A stretch of DNA of 47,839 bases from Bacteroidota bacterium. GTDB lineage: Bacteria > Bacteroidota > Bacteroidia > Chitinophagales > Chitinophagaceae. The stretch covers positions 1 through 47,839 of the forward strand of contig BJGL01000010.1 in NCBI GenBank assembly GCA_014190475.1. Reading direction: 5' to 3'. The stretch's first letter is position 1. Each line of letters begins with the position of its first letter. Positions 34,035 to 43,725 of the stretch are shown here, piece by piece. Made by a program: the position numbers and the translations under genes. The notes below the pieces were generated by a model. The model was not told where the DNA came from and made no database searches. It worked only from the letters and a program-made list of their open reading frames with translations.

Positions 34035-35444
34035 TCAAGATATAAGCTCAACAAGGATTTCCAGCTGTTCAGGATTAAGATGATACTCAAAGAAACGCTT
34101 ATCCGTTTCACTTCGAATGTTCTGAACAAGCGAAACTTTCTCCTGACTCAAAAAACTGTATTTCTCATTAATTCGATTAATGATATCACTGCGTACCTTT
34201 TTTTGCATGCCTTGGTTCTTGTCTTTTAAACCTAGTACATAATTAATCTCAGGAATAGACACCGTCTGGTTTTGACGTTGTTTAGCTAATAATAATTCCA
34301 AGAGAGAAAGTTCGGTGGCCGTAAAAGGATGCTTTGACTCCTCCATTTCTTTCGAAAGACTGGTAGCTAATAACTTTCTTTTCTTTTTGTACTGGGCATA
34401 TGTTACAACAAAAAGAAAAATAAAAAGTAGTAGTACCCACAGGTAATCAATTAGCTCAACAGGCTTGCGCCAAATTTGGTTGCTGTGAATTTTAAATTTA
34501 GAAGTATCCACAAAAAGGGAGTCGTAGCGACCGCTAGCAGGATTTATCCAATAAATTTTATCTTGGTCCCAATACCATAACATATAGGGTTGAATCCGCT
34601 GTAATGTTTGTGACAGGATGGGGTCCGCCAACATTTTGATGGAATTAGTCCCAAAGTCAACCCAATAGAGACGGCTAGTAAAGGCAGTAAAAAGCCCTTT
34701 AGGCGTTGCAAACGCCCGATAAGGGGCCCGCACGAGCTCAAATGCCTCCTGACTGAGCTTTCCAAGATACTCCCACTGAAATGTTCGAAGATCAAGTCGA
34801 TAGCTAGTCAACAAATTGGAATGCCCCTCATTCACACGGGATATTCCATCGTTGATGATACGTTGATAAGGGATATATAAATATTTCTCACTGGAGTCTA
34901 CCCAAATACTGTAGCCAGAGGAAACAGAGGCAGGTCCAAATATTTCTTGGTCAAGCACCACAACATCCCATTCGCGATCTTTAAAATTGTAGCGACGAAC
35001 AATCCCATTGGATTTCCAGAAACCATAGCCCCCATACTCATAAATATCCTGGCCCACTTGAAAAACAAACGAACCGATATTATAATTAGCATTTACGGTT
35101 GCATCTAATCGAACAAACTTTAAAGAGTCCGTTAAGGCGCTATTTGGGTTATACTTGAAAAGTCGTCCAGAGTTATGAAAATGGAAATAAAGAGCATCTT
35201 TCACCTTGATAAACTCTCCACTGTTCATTTTAAAAACTGAAGGATCAAATGAAGAGATTAGGCTTAAAGTACCGGCTTCAAAAGTGAAAGAACGTGTGGG
35301 TTTTGATAGTAATTCTTTAAAGAATGGGCTACTATACACATAGAATACTGAATCAGGTCCTATTTGCCGCTGTCCAACTAACTGGATAGACATATGCAGA
35401 AACACTAAGACTAGTAAATTCCTTATAGTATTGATTTTCAGCAA
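34035..35444 (-). CDS. Membrane protein with extracytoplasmic beta-propeller-like domain and cytoplasmic helical tail
   Basis: The 469-residue protein starts at TTG (an in-frame TAA lies four codons upstream and there is no ATG until residue 18). It has a signal peptide (about 1-24), a Trp/Tyr-rich repeated beta domain (about 35-325) with Kelch-like strands (DIYEYGGYGFWKSNGIVRRYNF, TSYRLDLRTFQWEYLG), one membrane helix (332-352), KKKRK, and a cytoplasmic tail (about 370-469). The tail (FTATELSLLELLL, KVRSDIINRINEKYSF, IRSETDKRFFEYHL) resembles tails of other Bacteroidota membrane proteins and could be a winged-helix DNA-binding unit. This would make it a one-component sensor, but that is not proven. 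Confidence 0.65.
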   Translation of the reverse strand: MLKINTIRNLLVLVFLHMSIQLVGQRQIGPDSVFYVYSSPFFKELLSKPTRSFTFEAGTLSLISSFDPSVFKMNSGEFIKVKDALYFHFHNSGRLFKYNPNSALTDSLKFVRLDATVNANYNIGSFVFQVGQDIYEYGGYGFWKSNGIVRRYNFKDREWDVVVLDQEIFGPASVSSGYSIWVDSSEKYLYIPYQRIINDGISRVNEGHSNLLTSYRLDLRTFQWEYLGKLSQEAFELVRAPYRAFATPKGLFTAFTSRLYWVDFGTNSIKMLADPILSQTLQRIQPYMLWYWDQDKIYWINPASGRYDSLFVDTSKFKIHSNQIWRKPVELIDYLWVLLLFIFLFVVTYAQYKKKRKLLATSLSKEMEESKHPFTATELSLLELLLAKQRQNQTVSIPEINYVLGLKDKNQGMQKKVRSDIINRINEKYSFLSQEKVSLVQNIRSETDKRFFEYHLNPEQLEILVELIS

Positions 35445-35560
35445 ACTAATTGGTTATTAACCTGTTTGTTAAAAATAAAATCAGTACCTAAATATAGGAA
35501 ATAACCTGTAACTTAACCAGTTCCATTACTTAATTCAATTAAAAAGAAGTGACCAGTAGA

Positions 35561-35660
35561 TAGATTTGCAATTGTCCAATTATCGGGACCCACCCATTAG
35601 CGATTACCCTTATCATTTATGAAATTCGACCCCTCTGATTAGCTCGGAGGGGTTTCTTTT
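35561..35660 (+). ncRNA. Candidate small RNA or short leader transcript
   Basis: TAGATTTG (35561-35568) is a perfect TAnnTTTG box with no protein gene downstream on this strand. About 60 bases later there is a strong plus-strand terminator. A transcript from about 35574 to 35660 would contain a GTCC/GGAC hairpin and a seven-codon frame (ATG at 35619 to TAG at 35642) overlapping the terminator stem. Alternatively the hairpin simply ends the minus-strand operon. Confidence 0.3.
35629..35660 (+). terminator. Terminator hairpin between two minus-strand genes
   Basis: CCCCTC (35630-35635) pairs with GAGGGG (35647-35652), flanked by A-T, and the plus strand continues TTTCTTTTTT. In the minus direction the hairpin lies ten bases past the stop at 35663 but is followed by only three T, so the better orientation is plus. 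Confidence 0.65.
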
Positions 35661-35662
35661 TT

Positions 35663-37066
35663 CTATCCCAAGCCGTGACTAGTATGCATTTCTGGTATTT
35701 CAACAAATGGAAAGCCCTTCTTGAGCAACCGCTCCCTAAAGTCTACCTGGACTGAATACTCCCCATGCACTAAAAATAAGTGCCTTACCTCCCCAGGAAC
35801 TTGATCTGAAAGCCACTGACAAAGATCCTCGTAATCTCCATGGGCACTCATGCTGGGGATAAGACCAACTGAGGCGTGGACCTCATGCGCCACACCAAAA
35901 ATGCTTACTTCTGACATGCCAGACAGCAAGCGCCCTCCAAGTGAACGAGGCTCACAATAGCCTGTAAACAATATCCCATTGCGCGAGTTTTCAATATTAT
36001 TACTAATATGATGTTTGACTCTGCCGGCATCGGCCATGCCACTTGCTGAAATGATCACCATCGGACCATCTATAAAATTCAACTGTTTCGATTCCTCCAC
36101 TGTTTTGATGTATCGCAACGAAGAAAAGTCAAAAGGATCCAAGTCGCTTTCCATTATTTTTTGAATACTCTTATTAAAGTAGTTGGGATATTTTTTAACC
36201 AATTCAGTCGCCTCCACACTTAATGGACTATCCACATAAATGGGGACAGGTGGGAGACGGTTCTCAAGATCCAGCTGATTTAACTGAAATAGTAGTTCCT
36301 GGGTTCGTCCTACACTAAAAGCGGCAAGGATCAACTTTCCTTTTTTACGGATACAAATCTTATCAATCCACTCCAATAATAAATCAGGGGTTGACTGATG
36401 CAGCGGATGAAGCCTGTTGCCGTAGGTAGACTCCAACAAAATAATCTCAGCCTGCGAGAACGAAGCAGGGGATCGCAAAATAGCATCTCGATAACGACCA
36501 ATATCCCCGCTAAAAGTTAAACGCCGGGTTTCCCCTTTCTCGTGGATCTTTAAGTGAACTGCGGCACTCCCAATAATGTGGCCAGCGTCGGTGAATTGCA
36601 GCTCCACTCCTTCCATAATGGAAGTCCAACTGCCATATTCGGCTGTCTCAAAACAACTAAATGAAGCTTGTGCTTGCTCTTTGGTATAGAGAGGATACAA
36701 CAAGGGTTGATTTTGCTGCTTCCTTCTTTTATTAACGTACCGAATATCATCCTCCTGGATTTGTGCAGAATCCTCGAGTAGCACCATCGCTAACTCCTTC
36801 GTAGCAGGGGTACACCAAATTTTTCCTCGAAATCCTTCCTCGACCAACTTTGGAATTAAGCCTGCATGATCAATATGTGCATGACTAAGCACCATTACAT
36901 CAATGGTCGATGGATCAAAACCAAAATGACGATTCAAGGCATTGGTTTCCTTTCCCATCCCTTGAAAGAGACCACAGTCTAATAAAATTTTTTTTCCGGA
37001 GGAAAGTTCAAGCAAATGCTTTGAACCGGTTACGGTTCTTGCCGCACCATGAAAGGAGATTTTCAT
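35663..37066 (-). CDS. Metallo-beta-lactamase fold beta-CASP RNA hydrolase
   Basis: The 467-residue protein has the MBL metal motif SHAHIDHAG (61-69; H62, H64, D66, H67). A further His lies in TDAGHIIGSA, the Asp in FSGDIGR, the beta-CASP region contains AAFSVGRTQELLFQL, and ISASGMADAGRVKHHI and SAHGDYEDL come near the end. The first residues MKISFHGAARTVTGSKHLL are typical of the bacterial YSH1/CPSF-like branch. Family members act as zinc-dependent endo- or exonucleases on RNA. There is no KH domain. It follows the DUF4442 gene after 23 bases and is the last gene of the lysA cluster. Confidence 0.9.
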   Translation of the reverse strand: MKISFHGAARTVTGSKHLLELSSGKKILLDCGLFQGMGKETNALNRHFGFDPSTIDVMVLSHAHIDHAGLIPKLVEEGFRGKIWCTPATKELAMVLLEDSAQIQEDDIRYVNKRRKQQNQPLLYPLYTKEQAQASFSCFETAEYGSWTSIMEGVELQFTDAGHIIGSAAVHLKIHEKGETRRLTFSGDIGRYRDAILRSPASFSQAEIILLESTYGNRLHPLHQSTPDLLLEWIDKICIRKKGKLILAAFSVGRTQELLFQLNQLDLENRLPPVPIYVDSPLSVEATELVKKYPNYFNKSIQKIMESDLDPFDFSSLRYIKTVEESKQLNFIDGPMVIISASGMADAGRVKHHISNNIENSRNGILFTGYCEPRSLGGRLLSGMSEVSIFGVAHEVHASVGLIPSMSAHGDYEDLCQWLSDQVPGEVRHLFLVHGEYSVQVDFRERLLKKGFPFVEIPEMHTSHGLG

Positions 37067-37089
37067 ACAAAACGAATATGACTGGTAAT

Positions 37090-37563
37090 TTAGGCTTTTC
37101 TCTTAAAGGACCAGGTGATCAAAAAACGAGCCACCTCTATACCTTGCTCGTTATACCCCGATGAAACCACGGGAAGTTCAACGGACTCGCCTGTTTCGTA
37201 CGCCTTTTGTATGGCCTCCTGTAATTCCATCCCTTGCTCACAGGTGAAACGAGTTACACCTGTTGCTTTTTTGAAAAATTGACTCTCAATTCGAATTACC
37301 AACATGGAAATTGCGGGTTTGCGTTGATACAAATGAGCCATAGCCAAGAGGCCTGTACTCATCTCTGCAGCCATTCCTAAACAGGCAAAATAGGTAGAAC
37401 GAAAAGGATTTTTTGTCAAGAACTGATACCTCAATTTTACTATGGCACGACTGGGAGTGATCAGTTCCAAGCGCAGGCCTGCTAAAAAAGCAGCGGGTAA
37501 ACGGGTTAACAGGAAGAACCGAAATAAAAAAGGGTTGCGAATTAATTTAAAAAAAGCTTCCAT
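37090..37563 (-). CDS. DUF4442 hotdog-fold protein (thioesterase-like)
   Basis: The ATG at 37563 gives 157 residues and avoids the overlap with lysA that a start 14 codons upstream would create. The sequence MEAFFKLIRNPFLFRFF.., LITPSRAIVKLRYQFLTKNPFRSTYFACLGMAAEMSTGLLAM matches DUF4442, a hotdog fold related to acyl-CoA thioesterases such as the PaaI group. It begins seven bases after the lysA stop. The role and substrate are unknown, and co-transcription with lysA is likely from spacing. Confidence 0.82.
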   Translation of the reverse strand: MEAFFKLIRNPFLFRFFLLTRLPAAFLAGLRLELITPSRAIVKLRYQFLTKNPFRSTYFACLGMAAEMSTGLLAMAHLYQRKPAISMLVIRIESQFFKKATGVTRFTCEQGMELQEAIQKAYETGESVELPVVSSGYNEQGIEVARFLITWSFKRKA

Positions 37564-37570
37564 ACTTAAC

Positions 37571-38782
37571 TTAAAACCCTTCTTGTGTTCGTAATAAATC
37601 ATCAAGCGTTTCCCTTCGACGAATCAATTGTAATGAACCATCTTTATAAAATACCTCAGCAGGACGAAACCTTGCGTTGTATTGAGAAGCCATTTCAAAA
37701 CCATAAGCCCCGGCATTTTGAATGGACAATAAATCTCCTTCGCGAATCGTAGGTAGTTCCCGATCAGCACCCAAGGTATCCGTCTCACAAATATTTCCAA
37801 CAACTTGATAGGTTTTAACAGGGGCCGAAGGATTGGTTAAGTTTTCAATATGATGATAAGCCTCGTAAAACATCGGACGTATCAATTGATTTAGTCCAGT
37901 ATCAACGCCTGCAAAAGTCAGCGTTTCATTTTCCTTGATCACATTCACCGTAGTAAGCAGATAACCCGCTTCGCAAACCATATATTTTCCGGGCTCAAAC
38001 CACACTTGCAACTTACGTCCGGTTTTTTGCTGGTAGGCCGTGAAAAGTTCTGCTACTGCTTTACCCACCGCATGAATATCAGTTCCTTTTTCACCGGGAT
38101 AATATGGGACTTTAAAGCCACCGCCCAGATCAATAATACGTACATCCGGAAAGTCAGCTACAATGTCTAATAAAAGACGAACACCTTGTACAAAGACGTC
38201 GGCATCCTTGATTTCACTGCCGGTGTGGATGTGTAACGTATGTACCTGAATTTTATAGGCTGAGATTAGCGCATGTACTTGATTTAGTTGTTCAACCGGT
38301 ATACCAAACTTACTAGCCGCATGCCCCGTTGAAATTTTTAGGTTACCGCCAGCCATGATGTTAGGACGAAGCCGTATTCCCACCGGATACGAACTACCAA
38401 ATCGCTTCCCAAATTTTTCAAGGGCAGATAAACTGTCAACATTCACAAACGCACCCAACCCAACGGCTTCTTCGATTTCTGAAAAATGAATACTGTTAGA
38501 GGTATATAATATATTGTTGTTGGGAACACCGGCCTTACGGGCTAATTTGATTTCATTAATGGAACTACAATCTACAGCGCAACCTAAGGAATAAACATAT
38601 CGTAAGACGTGAAGATTAGTGAGCGCTTTAGCCGCATAAAAAAAACGTACATCACAATTAGAAAAGGCTTGCTGTAGACTTTCGTACTGAAAACGAATAC
38701 GATCAGCGTGGTACAAATAGAGAGGAGTGCCGAATTTACGGGCGGCTTCTATGCGTATTTCCGGAGCAAGGTGGGAAAACAT
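37571..38782 (-). CDS. lysA: Diaminopimelate decarboxylase
   Basis: This 403-residue fold-type III PLP enzyme makes L-lysine from meso-diaminopimelate. The PLP lysine is K52 in FFYAAKALTN. Other marks are HIHTGSEI (184-191), DLGGGFKVPYY (218-228), EPGKYMV (263-269), and the active-site Cys332 in GNICETDTLG (329-338), with GAYGFEMASQYN (358-369) contacting the cofactor. Length matches the family. The gene is 18 bases downstream of scpB and seven upstream of the DUF4442 gene. No other lysine-pathway gene is in the window. Confidence 0.93.
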   Translation of the reverse strand: MFSHLAPEIRIEAARKFGTPLYLYHADRIRFQYESLQQAFSNCDVRFFYAAKALTNLHVLRYVYSLGCAVDCSSINEIKLARKAGVPNNNILYTSNSIHFSEIEEAVGLGAFVNVDSLSALEKFGKRFGSSYPVGIRLRPNIMAGGNLKISTGHAASKFGIPVEQLNQVHALISAYKIQVHTLHIHTGSEIKDADVFVQGVRLLLDIVADFPDVRIIDLGGGFKVPYYPGEKGTDIHAVGKAVAELFTAYQQKTGRKLQVWFEPGKYMVCEAGYLLTTVNVIKENETLTFAGVDTGLNQLIRPMFYEAYHHIENLTNPSAPVKTYQVVGNICETDTLGADRELPTIREGDLLSIQNAGAYGFEMASQYNARFRPAEVFYKDGSLQLIRRRETLDDLLRTQEGF

Positions 38783-38800
38783 GAAACGAAGATAACAAGA

Positions 38801-39427
38801 TCAGTCCTCTTGACTTTCGTCAGCAGGCGATTCAGTAATTACTTCATCCTGCACAATAGTCGGCGCAACCAATTGCTCAGCCAATACTTCACGGATTTTT
38901 GGAAGATCGTCCGAAGAGTTGATACCAAAATAGTCCATAAAGCTTCTTGAAGTTGCATAGACCAAGGGATGACCGGGCAACTTCTCGTTACGACCTGCAA
39001 TTACAATCAATTCCTTTTCCAATAATTTTTGGACAGCATAGTCGGAGCTTACTCCGCGAATAGCTTCAATTTCTCCCTTCGTAACCGGTTGCTTGTAGGC
39101 AATAATTGCCAGGGTTTCCAATGAAGCAGTAGTAAGTCTTTTTAAAAACTTATCTCCATTTATTTGGGCAATAGTCCGATGATAGTCCTTTTTAGAAAGG
39201 AACTGCCAACCTCCGCCACTCTGCACTACTTCAAATGGGTAAAAGTCCGATGCATATTTTTCGGTAATTCCGTTCAAAGCAGCTTCTATCTGGTCCAAGG
39301 TTGCCCTGTCCTCCAAAAATCCAAGCGCGTTGTTTACGTAATCCGTTAGCTCAAGCGTTGTCAAAGGACGATCACTTGCAAATATCAGGGCCTCAACATG
39401 AGGCAATAAGGTTGAAATTTCAGGCAT
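38801..39427 (-). CDS. scpB: SMC-ScpA-ScpB chromosome condensation subunit ScpB
   Basis: The 208-residue protein has the two winged-helix domains of ScpB. The marks are LLPHVEALIFASDRPLT at the start, TTASLETLAIIAYKQPVTKGEIEAIRGVSSD (about 97-127) and LPGHPLVYATSRSFMDYFGI (near 150-170). A short acidic tail follows (ESPADESQED). ScpB joins the condensin-like complex with ScpA and SMC. The scpA gene is not in the window. It lies 63 bases from atpG and 18 bases from lysA on the same strand. Confidence 0.92.
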   Translation of the reverse strand: MPEISTLLPHVEALIFASDRPLTTLELTDYVNNALGFLEDRATLDQIEAALNGITEKYASDFYPFEVVQSGGGWQFLSKKDYHRTIAQINGDKFLKRLTTASLETLAIIAYKQPVTKGEIEAIRGVSSDYAVQKLLEKELIVIAGRNEKLPGHPLVYATSRSFMDYFGINSSDDLPKIREVLAEQLVAPTIVQDEVITESPADESQED

Positions 39428-39490
39428 GATTAGAAACTTGAAAATACAAAGAAGCAGAATAGGGCTAACAGAAAATTGTACACAGCCTTA

Positions 39491-40372
39491 TCAACCCTGC
39501 AAAGCAGCGGCTCCACTAACGATTTCCGTTAACTCGGTAGTAATTGCGGCCTGTCGTGCACGGTTGTAGGAGATCTTCAGTGAGCGCAACATTTCATTTG
39601 CGTTCTCACTAGCCTTATCCATGGCCGTCATCCTGGCACCATGTTCAGAAGCGTTAGAGTCAAGTACCGCTTTGTATAGCTGGGTATTTAAAATACGGGG
39701 CATCAGCTCTGCAACGAGCGTGTTCTTTTCAGGATCAAAAATGAAATCAGCTTGAGTGCTGCCTTCCTTTTTCTCTGCTCGAGGAATTGGTAAATAGCGT
39801 TCAGCGACAAAACGTTGTGTGGCCGCATTTTTAAACTGACTGTAAATAATTTCTACCACATCAAATTCTTTATTGAGGAATGCCTGACGTGCTGCAGCTG
39901 CTGCCTCTTGCACCTTTTCAAAGCTCAACTGTAGGAAGATATCCTTAAATGTGGCATCTGTTTTAAAGTTGGACTTCGTAAGATTTTCGTAAGCCTTCTT
40001 TCCAATATTCCAGATGGTTACATTACCATTTTTGGCCTGGTCTGCATACTTTTCAGCAATGGTGCTCTTGGTCAATTTTACCACATTGGCATTAAATGCA
40101 CCCGCCAAACCACGATCGCTACTGATTACAATCAGTAACACTTTCTCTACTGGACGCTCCGCCGCTAGTGCCATCTCGGAACCCGCCTCACTGGCACTTA
40201 CAATGTTAGACAACATGTCCTGCAGCTTCTGGGCATAGGGACGCATTTGAAGAATCGCGTCCTGGGCACGGCGAAGTTTAGCCGCACTTACCATTTTCAT
40301 TGCCTTGGTGATTTGCTGGGTACTTTGTACTGATTTTATTCGGTTTCTGACTTCTTTGAGCTGGCCTGCCAT
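39491..40372 (-). CDS. atpG: F-type ATP synthase gamma subunit
   Basis: The preferred ATG at 40372 gives 293 residues starting [18 protein letters not shown], the family start; a TTG seven codons upstream is rejected. The N-terminal helix region continues [19 protein letters not shown] and the C-terminal helix ends [30 protein letters not shown]. Both match the rotor coiled coil of gamma. It is the rotating shaft of the F1 motor in the cytoplasmic membrane. Other atp genes are not in the window, so atpG is detached from the rest of the operon here, divergent from secA. Confidence 0.93.
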   Translation of the reverse strand: MAGQLKEVRNRIKSVQSTQQITKAMKMVSAAKLRRAQDAILQMRPYAQKLQDMLSNIVSASEAGSEMALAAERPVEKVLLIVISSDRGLAGAFNANVVKLTKSTIAEKYADQAKNGNVTIWNIGKKAYENLTKSNFKTDATFKDIFLQLSFEKVQEAAAAARQAFLNKEFDVVEIIYSQFKNAATQRFVAERYLPIPRAEKKEGSTQADFIFDPEKNTLVAELMPRILNTQLYKAVLDSNASEHGARMTAMDKASENANEMLRSLKISYNRARQAAITTELTEIVSGAAALQG

Positions 40373-40390
40373 GTACGCTTGTTTGGGGTG

Positions 40391-40398
40391 CAAATTTA
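40391..40398 (-). promoter_or_regulatory. TAnnTTTG promoter box of atpG
   Basis: On the minus strand TAAATTTG matches the -7 consensus perfectly and lies 18 bases before the atpG ATG at 40372, supporting that start. Confidence 0.5.
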
Positions 40399-40413
40399 GG
40401 GTTTTTTTTGGCT

Positions 40414-40421
40414 TATATTTG
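40414..40421 (+). promoter_or_regulatory. TAnnTTTG promoter box of secA
   Basis: TATATTTG lies seven bases before the secA ATG at 40429 and 15 bases from the opposite atpG box. It excludes the in-frame TTG at 40408, which would sit upstream of the transcription start. Confidence 0.5.
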
Positions 40422-40428
40422 CCGCCTT

Positions 40429-43400
40429 ATGCTTGGATATATCTCCAAAATATTTGGCGGCAGCAAATCTGAAAAAGACGTTAAGAAAGTTCAACCGCAG
40501 GTAGCTGCTATTAATAGCTTCTTTGCACAATACCAGCAGCTTAGTAATGACCAGTTACGTGGCAAGACCGCAGAATTCCGGTCCCGTATCAAAACGCACC
40601 TGCTTGGAATTGACGAACAAATTGCTACACAAAACCAAGCTGCGGAAAATCTTCCACCTGAAGACCTCAGTGGAAAAGATGCTATTTACCAAGAGGTGGA
40701 CCGTCTTCGCAAACAAAGGAACAAAGAGATTGAGGTTATCTTGGAAGAGCTACTGCCAGAGGCTTTTGCAGTTATCAAAGAGACCGCACGTCGATTTAAA
40801 GAAAACAAAGAGATAGTAGCCACGGCTACTTCACTGGATAAAGATCTCAGCGTAAAACGTGACTATGTTAGAATAGAAGGCGAACAATCTATTTTTAACA
40901 ACAGTTGGACTGCAGCCGGTGCTACAATTACCTGGAACATGGTGCATTATGATGTACAGCTAATTGGTGGTATTGTCCTACACCAGGGTAAAATTGCTGA
41001 GATGGCCACCGGTGAGGGAAAAACTCTTGTTTCTACCCTTCCCGCTTACTTAAATGCATTGCCAGGGGAAGGTGTTCACCTAGTAACAGTCAATGACTAT
41101 CTAGCAAAACGAGATCAGGAATGGAATGGCCCTCTTTTTGAGTGGCTGGGAATAACCGTGGATTGTATCGATAAACATCAACCGAATTCTGAGGAGCGTA
41201 GGAAAGCCTATGCAGCTGATATTACCTACGGTACCAACAATGAGTTTGGATTTGACTATCTGCGGGATAATATGGTGCATAGCCCGGAGGAGATGGTTCA
41301 GCGTAAACACCATTTTGCCATGGTGGATGAGGTTGACTCGGTGTTAATCGATGATGCTCGTACACCGCTGATCATATCTGGACCTGTAGCAAAGGGCGAC
41401 GATCAACAATATCATATCCACAAACCACGTATCCAGCAATTAGTAGTTGAACAAGAAAAAATTGTTCGTAATTGCCTCAACGAAGCTAAACGTCTAATTA
41501 CCGCTGGACAGGACGACCCTAAAACCGGTGGTCTATATTTATTCCGTGCTCATCGCGGTTTGCCTAAGTATGGTCCGGTTATTAAATACCTCAGTGAACC
41601 CGGAATTAAAGTGCTTCTGCAAAAGGCAGAAAATTATTACTTACAGGATCAGCAACGATACATGCCACAGGTAGATGAAGAGTTATTGTTTCACATTGAT
41701 GAAAAGAACAATTCAGTCGACTTGACCGACAAAGGCTTAGCGGCTATCACACGTAGCGGAGAGGATCCAGAATTTTTTGTATTACCGGATATTGGAGTTC
41801 GTTTGTCAGAAGTTGAAAAAAGTGAAGCGAGTGCCGAAGAAAAGATGCAGCTCAAAGAAGCTACACTAAACGAATATGCCCAAAAGGCTGATCGTATACA
41901 CACCGTTCAACAATTGCTAAAAGCTTACACCCTTTTTGCAAAAGATGTAGAATACGTAATCATGGATGGTGCGATTAAGATTGTGGACGAACAAACAGGT
42001 CGTATCATGGAGGGCCGTCGTTACAGTGACGGACTGCATCAAGCTTTGGAAGCAAAAGAAAATGTAAAGATTGAGGCGGCCACACAGACTTATGCCACCA
42101 TTACCCTACAGAATTATTTCAGAATGTACCACAAGTTAGCGGGTATGACGGGTACAGCGGAAACAGAAGCTGCGGAATTGTGGAGTATCTACAAGTTGGA
42201 TGTGGTTAGTATCCCTACTAATTTGAATATGATTCGCGACGACCGCGATGATTTGGTCTACAAAACAAAGCGAGAGAAATTCAAAGCTGTTATTGACGAA
42301 ATAGAATCCTTGAGAAATGCAGGACGACCATGTCTGGTAGGTACCACTTCAGTTGAGGTGAGTGAGTTGTTAGGTCGGATGCTGCAACAAAAGAAAATTC
42401 CACACAACGTACTTAATGCCAAACAACATGCCCGAGAGGCGCAGGTAGTGGCGGAAGCTGGATTAGCCGGTGCTGTTACCATCGCTACCAACATGGCAGG
42501 TAGAGGTACGGATATTAAGCTCGGCCCTGGTGTAAAAGAGGCTGGTGGATTAGCCATCATTGGCACAGAAAGACATGAGAGCCGCCGTGTAGATAGACAA
42601 TTACGAGGTCGTGCGGGTCGTCAGGGAGATCCTGGTTCCAGTCAGTTCTACGTTTCGCTGGAGGATGACTTAATGCGAATGTTTGGTAGCGACAGGATTG
42701 CAGGATTAATGGATAAGCTGGGATATAAAGAAGGGGATGTGATCCAACACAGCATGATTAGCAACAGCATCCAGCGAGCACAGAAAAAAGTAGAGGAAAA
42801 TAATTTCGGGATACGTAAAAGATTATTGGAGTATGATGATGTAATGAACATGCAACGAAATGCAGTTTATAAGCGTCGTAATCATGCTTTATTTGGAGAA
42901 CGTCTTGCTTTGGATATCGACGGAGCTTTTTCCGCACAGGCAGAAGGATTAGTTACTTCATTCCGTGAACAGGAGGACTACGATGGATTTAAGATGGCCT
43001 GTATTTTAAACTTTGGCCTGGATACTTCCATTACCCAAGAAGAATTATTAAAATCCGACGAATCAAAACTCATTGATCGCCTGTATCAGGAAGCCATTGC
43101 AAGCTACACGCGTCATAAACAAGAGGTAGAAAAGCAGGCCATCCCAGTTTTCAAAAATATTCGGTTGACGCAGGGTGCTAATATTGAAAATGTAATTGTT
43201 CCCTTCACCGATGGTCGAAAAGGTTACAATGTGCTAGCCAATTTGGCAAAAACACTGGACTCAAATGGAGCTGAACTATCCCAAGCATTAGAACGATCCG
43301 TTACACTCGCTGTAATTGATGAGAACTGGAAAGAACATTTACGGGCTATGGACGATTTAAAGCAAAGTGTTCAAACTGCCTATCTCGAACAGAAAGATCC

Positions 43401-43725
43401 ACTTGTCATCTACAAAATGGAGGCTTATCAGCTGTTCCGTAACATGAATGCAGATGTCAACCGAAATATCGTCAACTTCCTTTGTCATGCTACCCTACCG
43501 GCGCAACAACAGGAAGCTGGATTACGGGAAGGTCGTCAACAACGTACGGACATGAGTCGTATGCGCGCCAACAAAGAAGAGATTGATACTGCAGGTCAGG
43601 ATTATGCCGCCAATGAGCAAGATAAGCCGGCTCCTGTCACTGCTGGACCCAAGATTGGACGAAACGATCCTTGCCCCTGTGGAAGCGGCAAGAAGTTCAA
43701 GCAGTGTCACGGAAGAGACCTATAA
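40429..43725 (+). CDS. secA: Preprotein translocase motor ATPase SecA
   Basis: From the ATG at 40429 the protein is 1098 residues, longer than the about 900 of Proteobacteria but usual for Bacteroidota, which have inserts in the motor region. It shows Walker A ATGEGKT (about 192-198), Walker [18 protein letters not shown] (about 297-313), the [15 protein letters not shown] motif, [25 protein letters not shown], a scaffold domain, and a C-terminal SEC-C zinc site [18 protein letters not shown]. SecA pushes unfolded proteins through SecYEG using ATP. The start is chosen by the promoter box at 40414. Its stop is directly next to the convergent amidohydrolase stop. Confidence 0.96.
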   Translation: MLGYISKIFGGSKSEKDVKKVQPQVAAINSFFAQYQQLSNDQLRGKTAEFRSRIKTHLLGIDEQIATQNQAAENLPPEDLSGKDAIYQEVDRLRKQRNKEIEVILEELLPEAFAVIKETARRFKENKEIVATATSLDKDLSVKRDYVRIEGEQSIFNNSWTAAGATITWNMVHYDVQLIGGIVLHQGKIAEMATGEGKTLVSTLPAYLNALPGEGVHLVTVNDYLAKRDQEWNGPLFEWLGITVDCIDKHQPNSEERRKAYAADITYGTNNEFGFDYLRDNMVHSPEEMVQRKHHFAMVDEVDSVLIDDARTPLIISGPVAKGDDQQYHIHKPRIQQLVVEQEKIVRNCLNEAKRLITAGQDDPKTGGLYLFRAHRGLPKYGPVIKYLSEPGIKVLLQKAENYYLQDQQRYMPQVDEELLFHIDEKNNSVDLTDKGLAAITRSGEDPEFFVLPDIGVRLSEVEKSEASAEEKMQLKEATLNEYAQKADRIHTVQQLLKAYTLFAKDVEYVIMDGAIKIVDEQTGRIMEGRRYSDGLHQALEAKENVKIEAATQTYATITLQNYFRMYHKLAGMTGTAETEAAELWSIYKLDVVSIPTNLNMIRDDRDDLVYKTKREKFKAVIDEIESLRNAGRPCLVGTTSVEVSELLGRMLQQKKIPHNVLNAKQHAREAQVVAEAGLAGAVTIATNMAGRGTDIKLGPGVKEAGGLAIIGTERHESRRVDRQLRGRAGRQGDPGSSQFYVSLEDDLMRMFGSDRIAGLMDKLGYKEGDVIQHSMISNSIQRAQKKVEENNFGIRKRLLEYDDVMNMQRNAVYKRRNHALFGERLALDIDGAFSAQAEGLVTSFREQEDYDGFKMACILNFGLDTSITQEELLKSDESKLIDRLYQEAIASYTRHKQEVEKQAIPVFKNIRLTQGANIENVIVPFTDGRKGYNVLANLAKTLDSNGAELSQALERSVTLAVIDENWKEHLRAMDDLKQSVQTAYLEQKDPLVIYKMEAYQLFRNMNADVNRNIVNFLCHATLPAQQQEAGLREGRQQRTDMSRMRANKEEIDTAGQDYAANEQDKPAPVTAGPKIGRNDPCPCGSGKKFKQCHGRDL

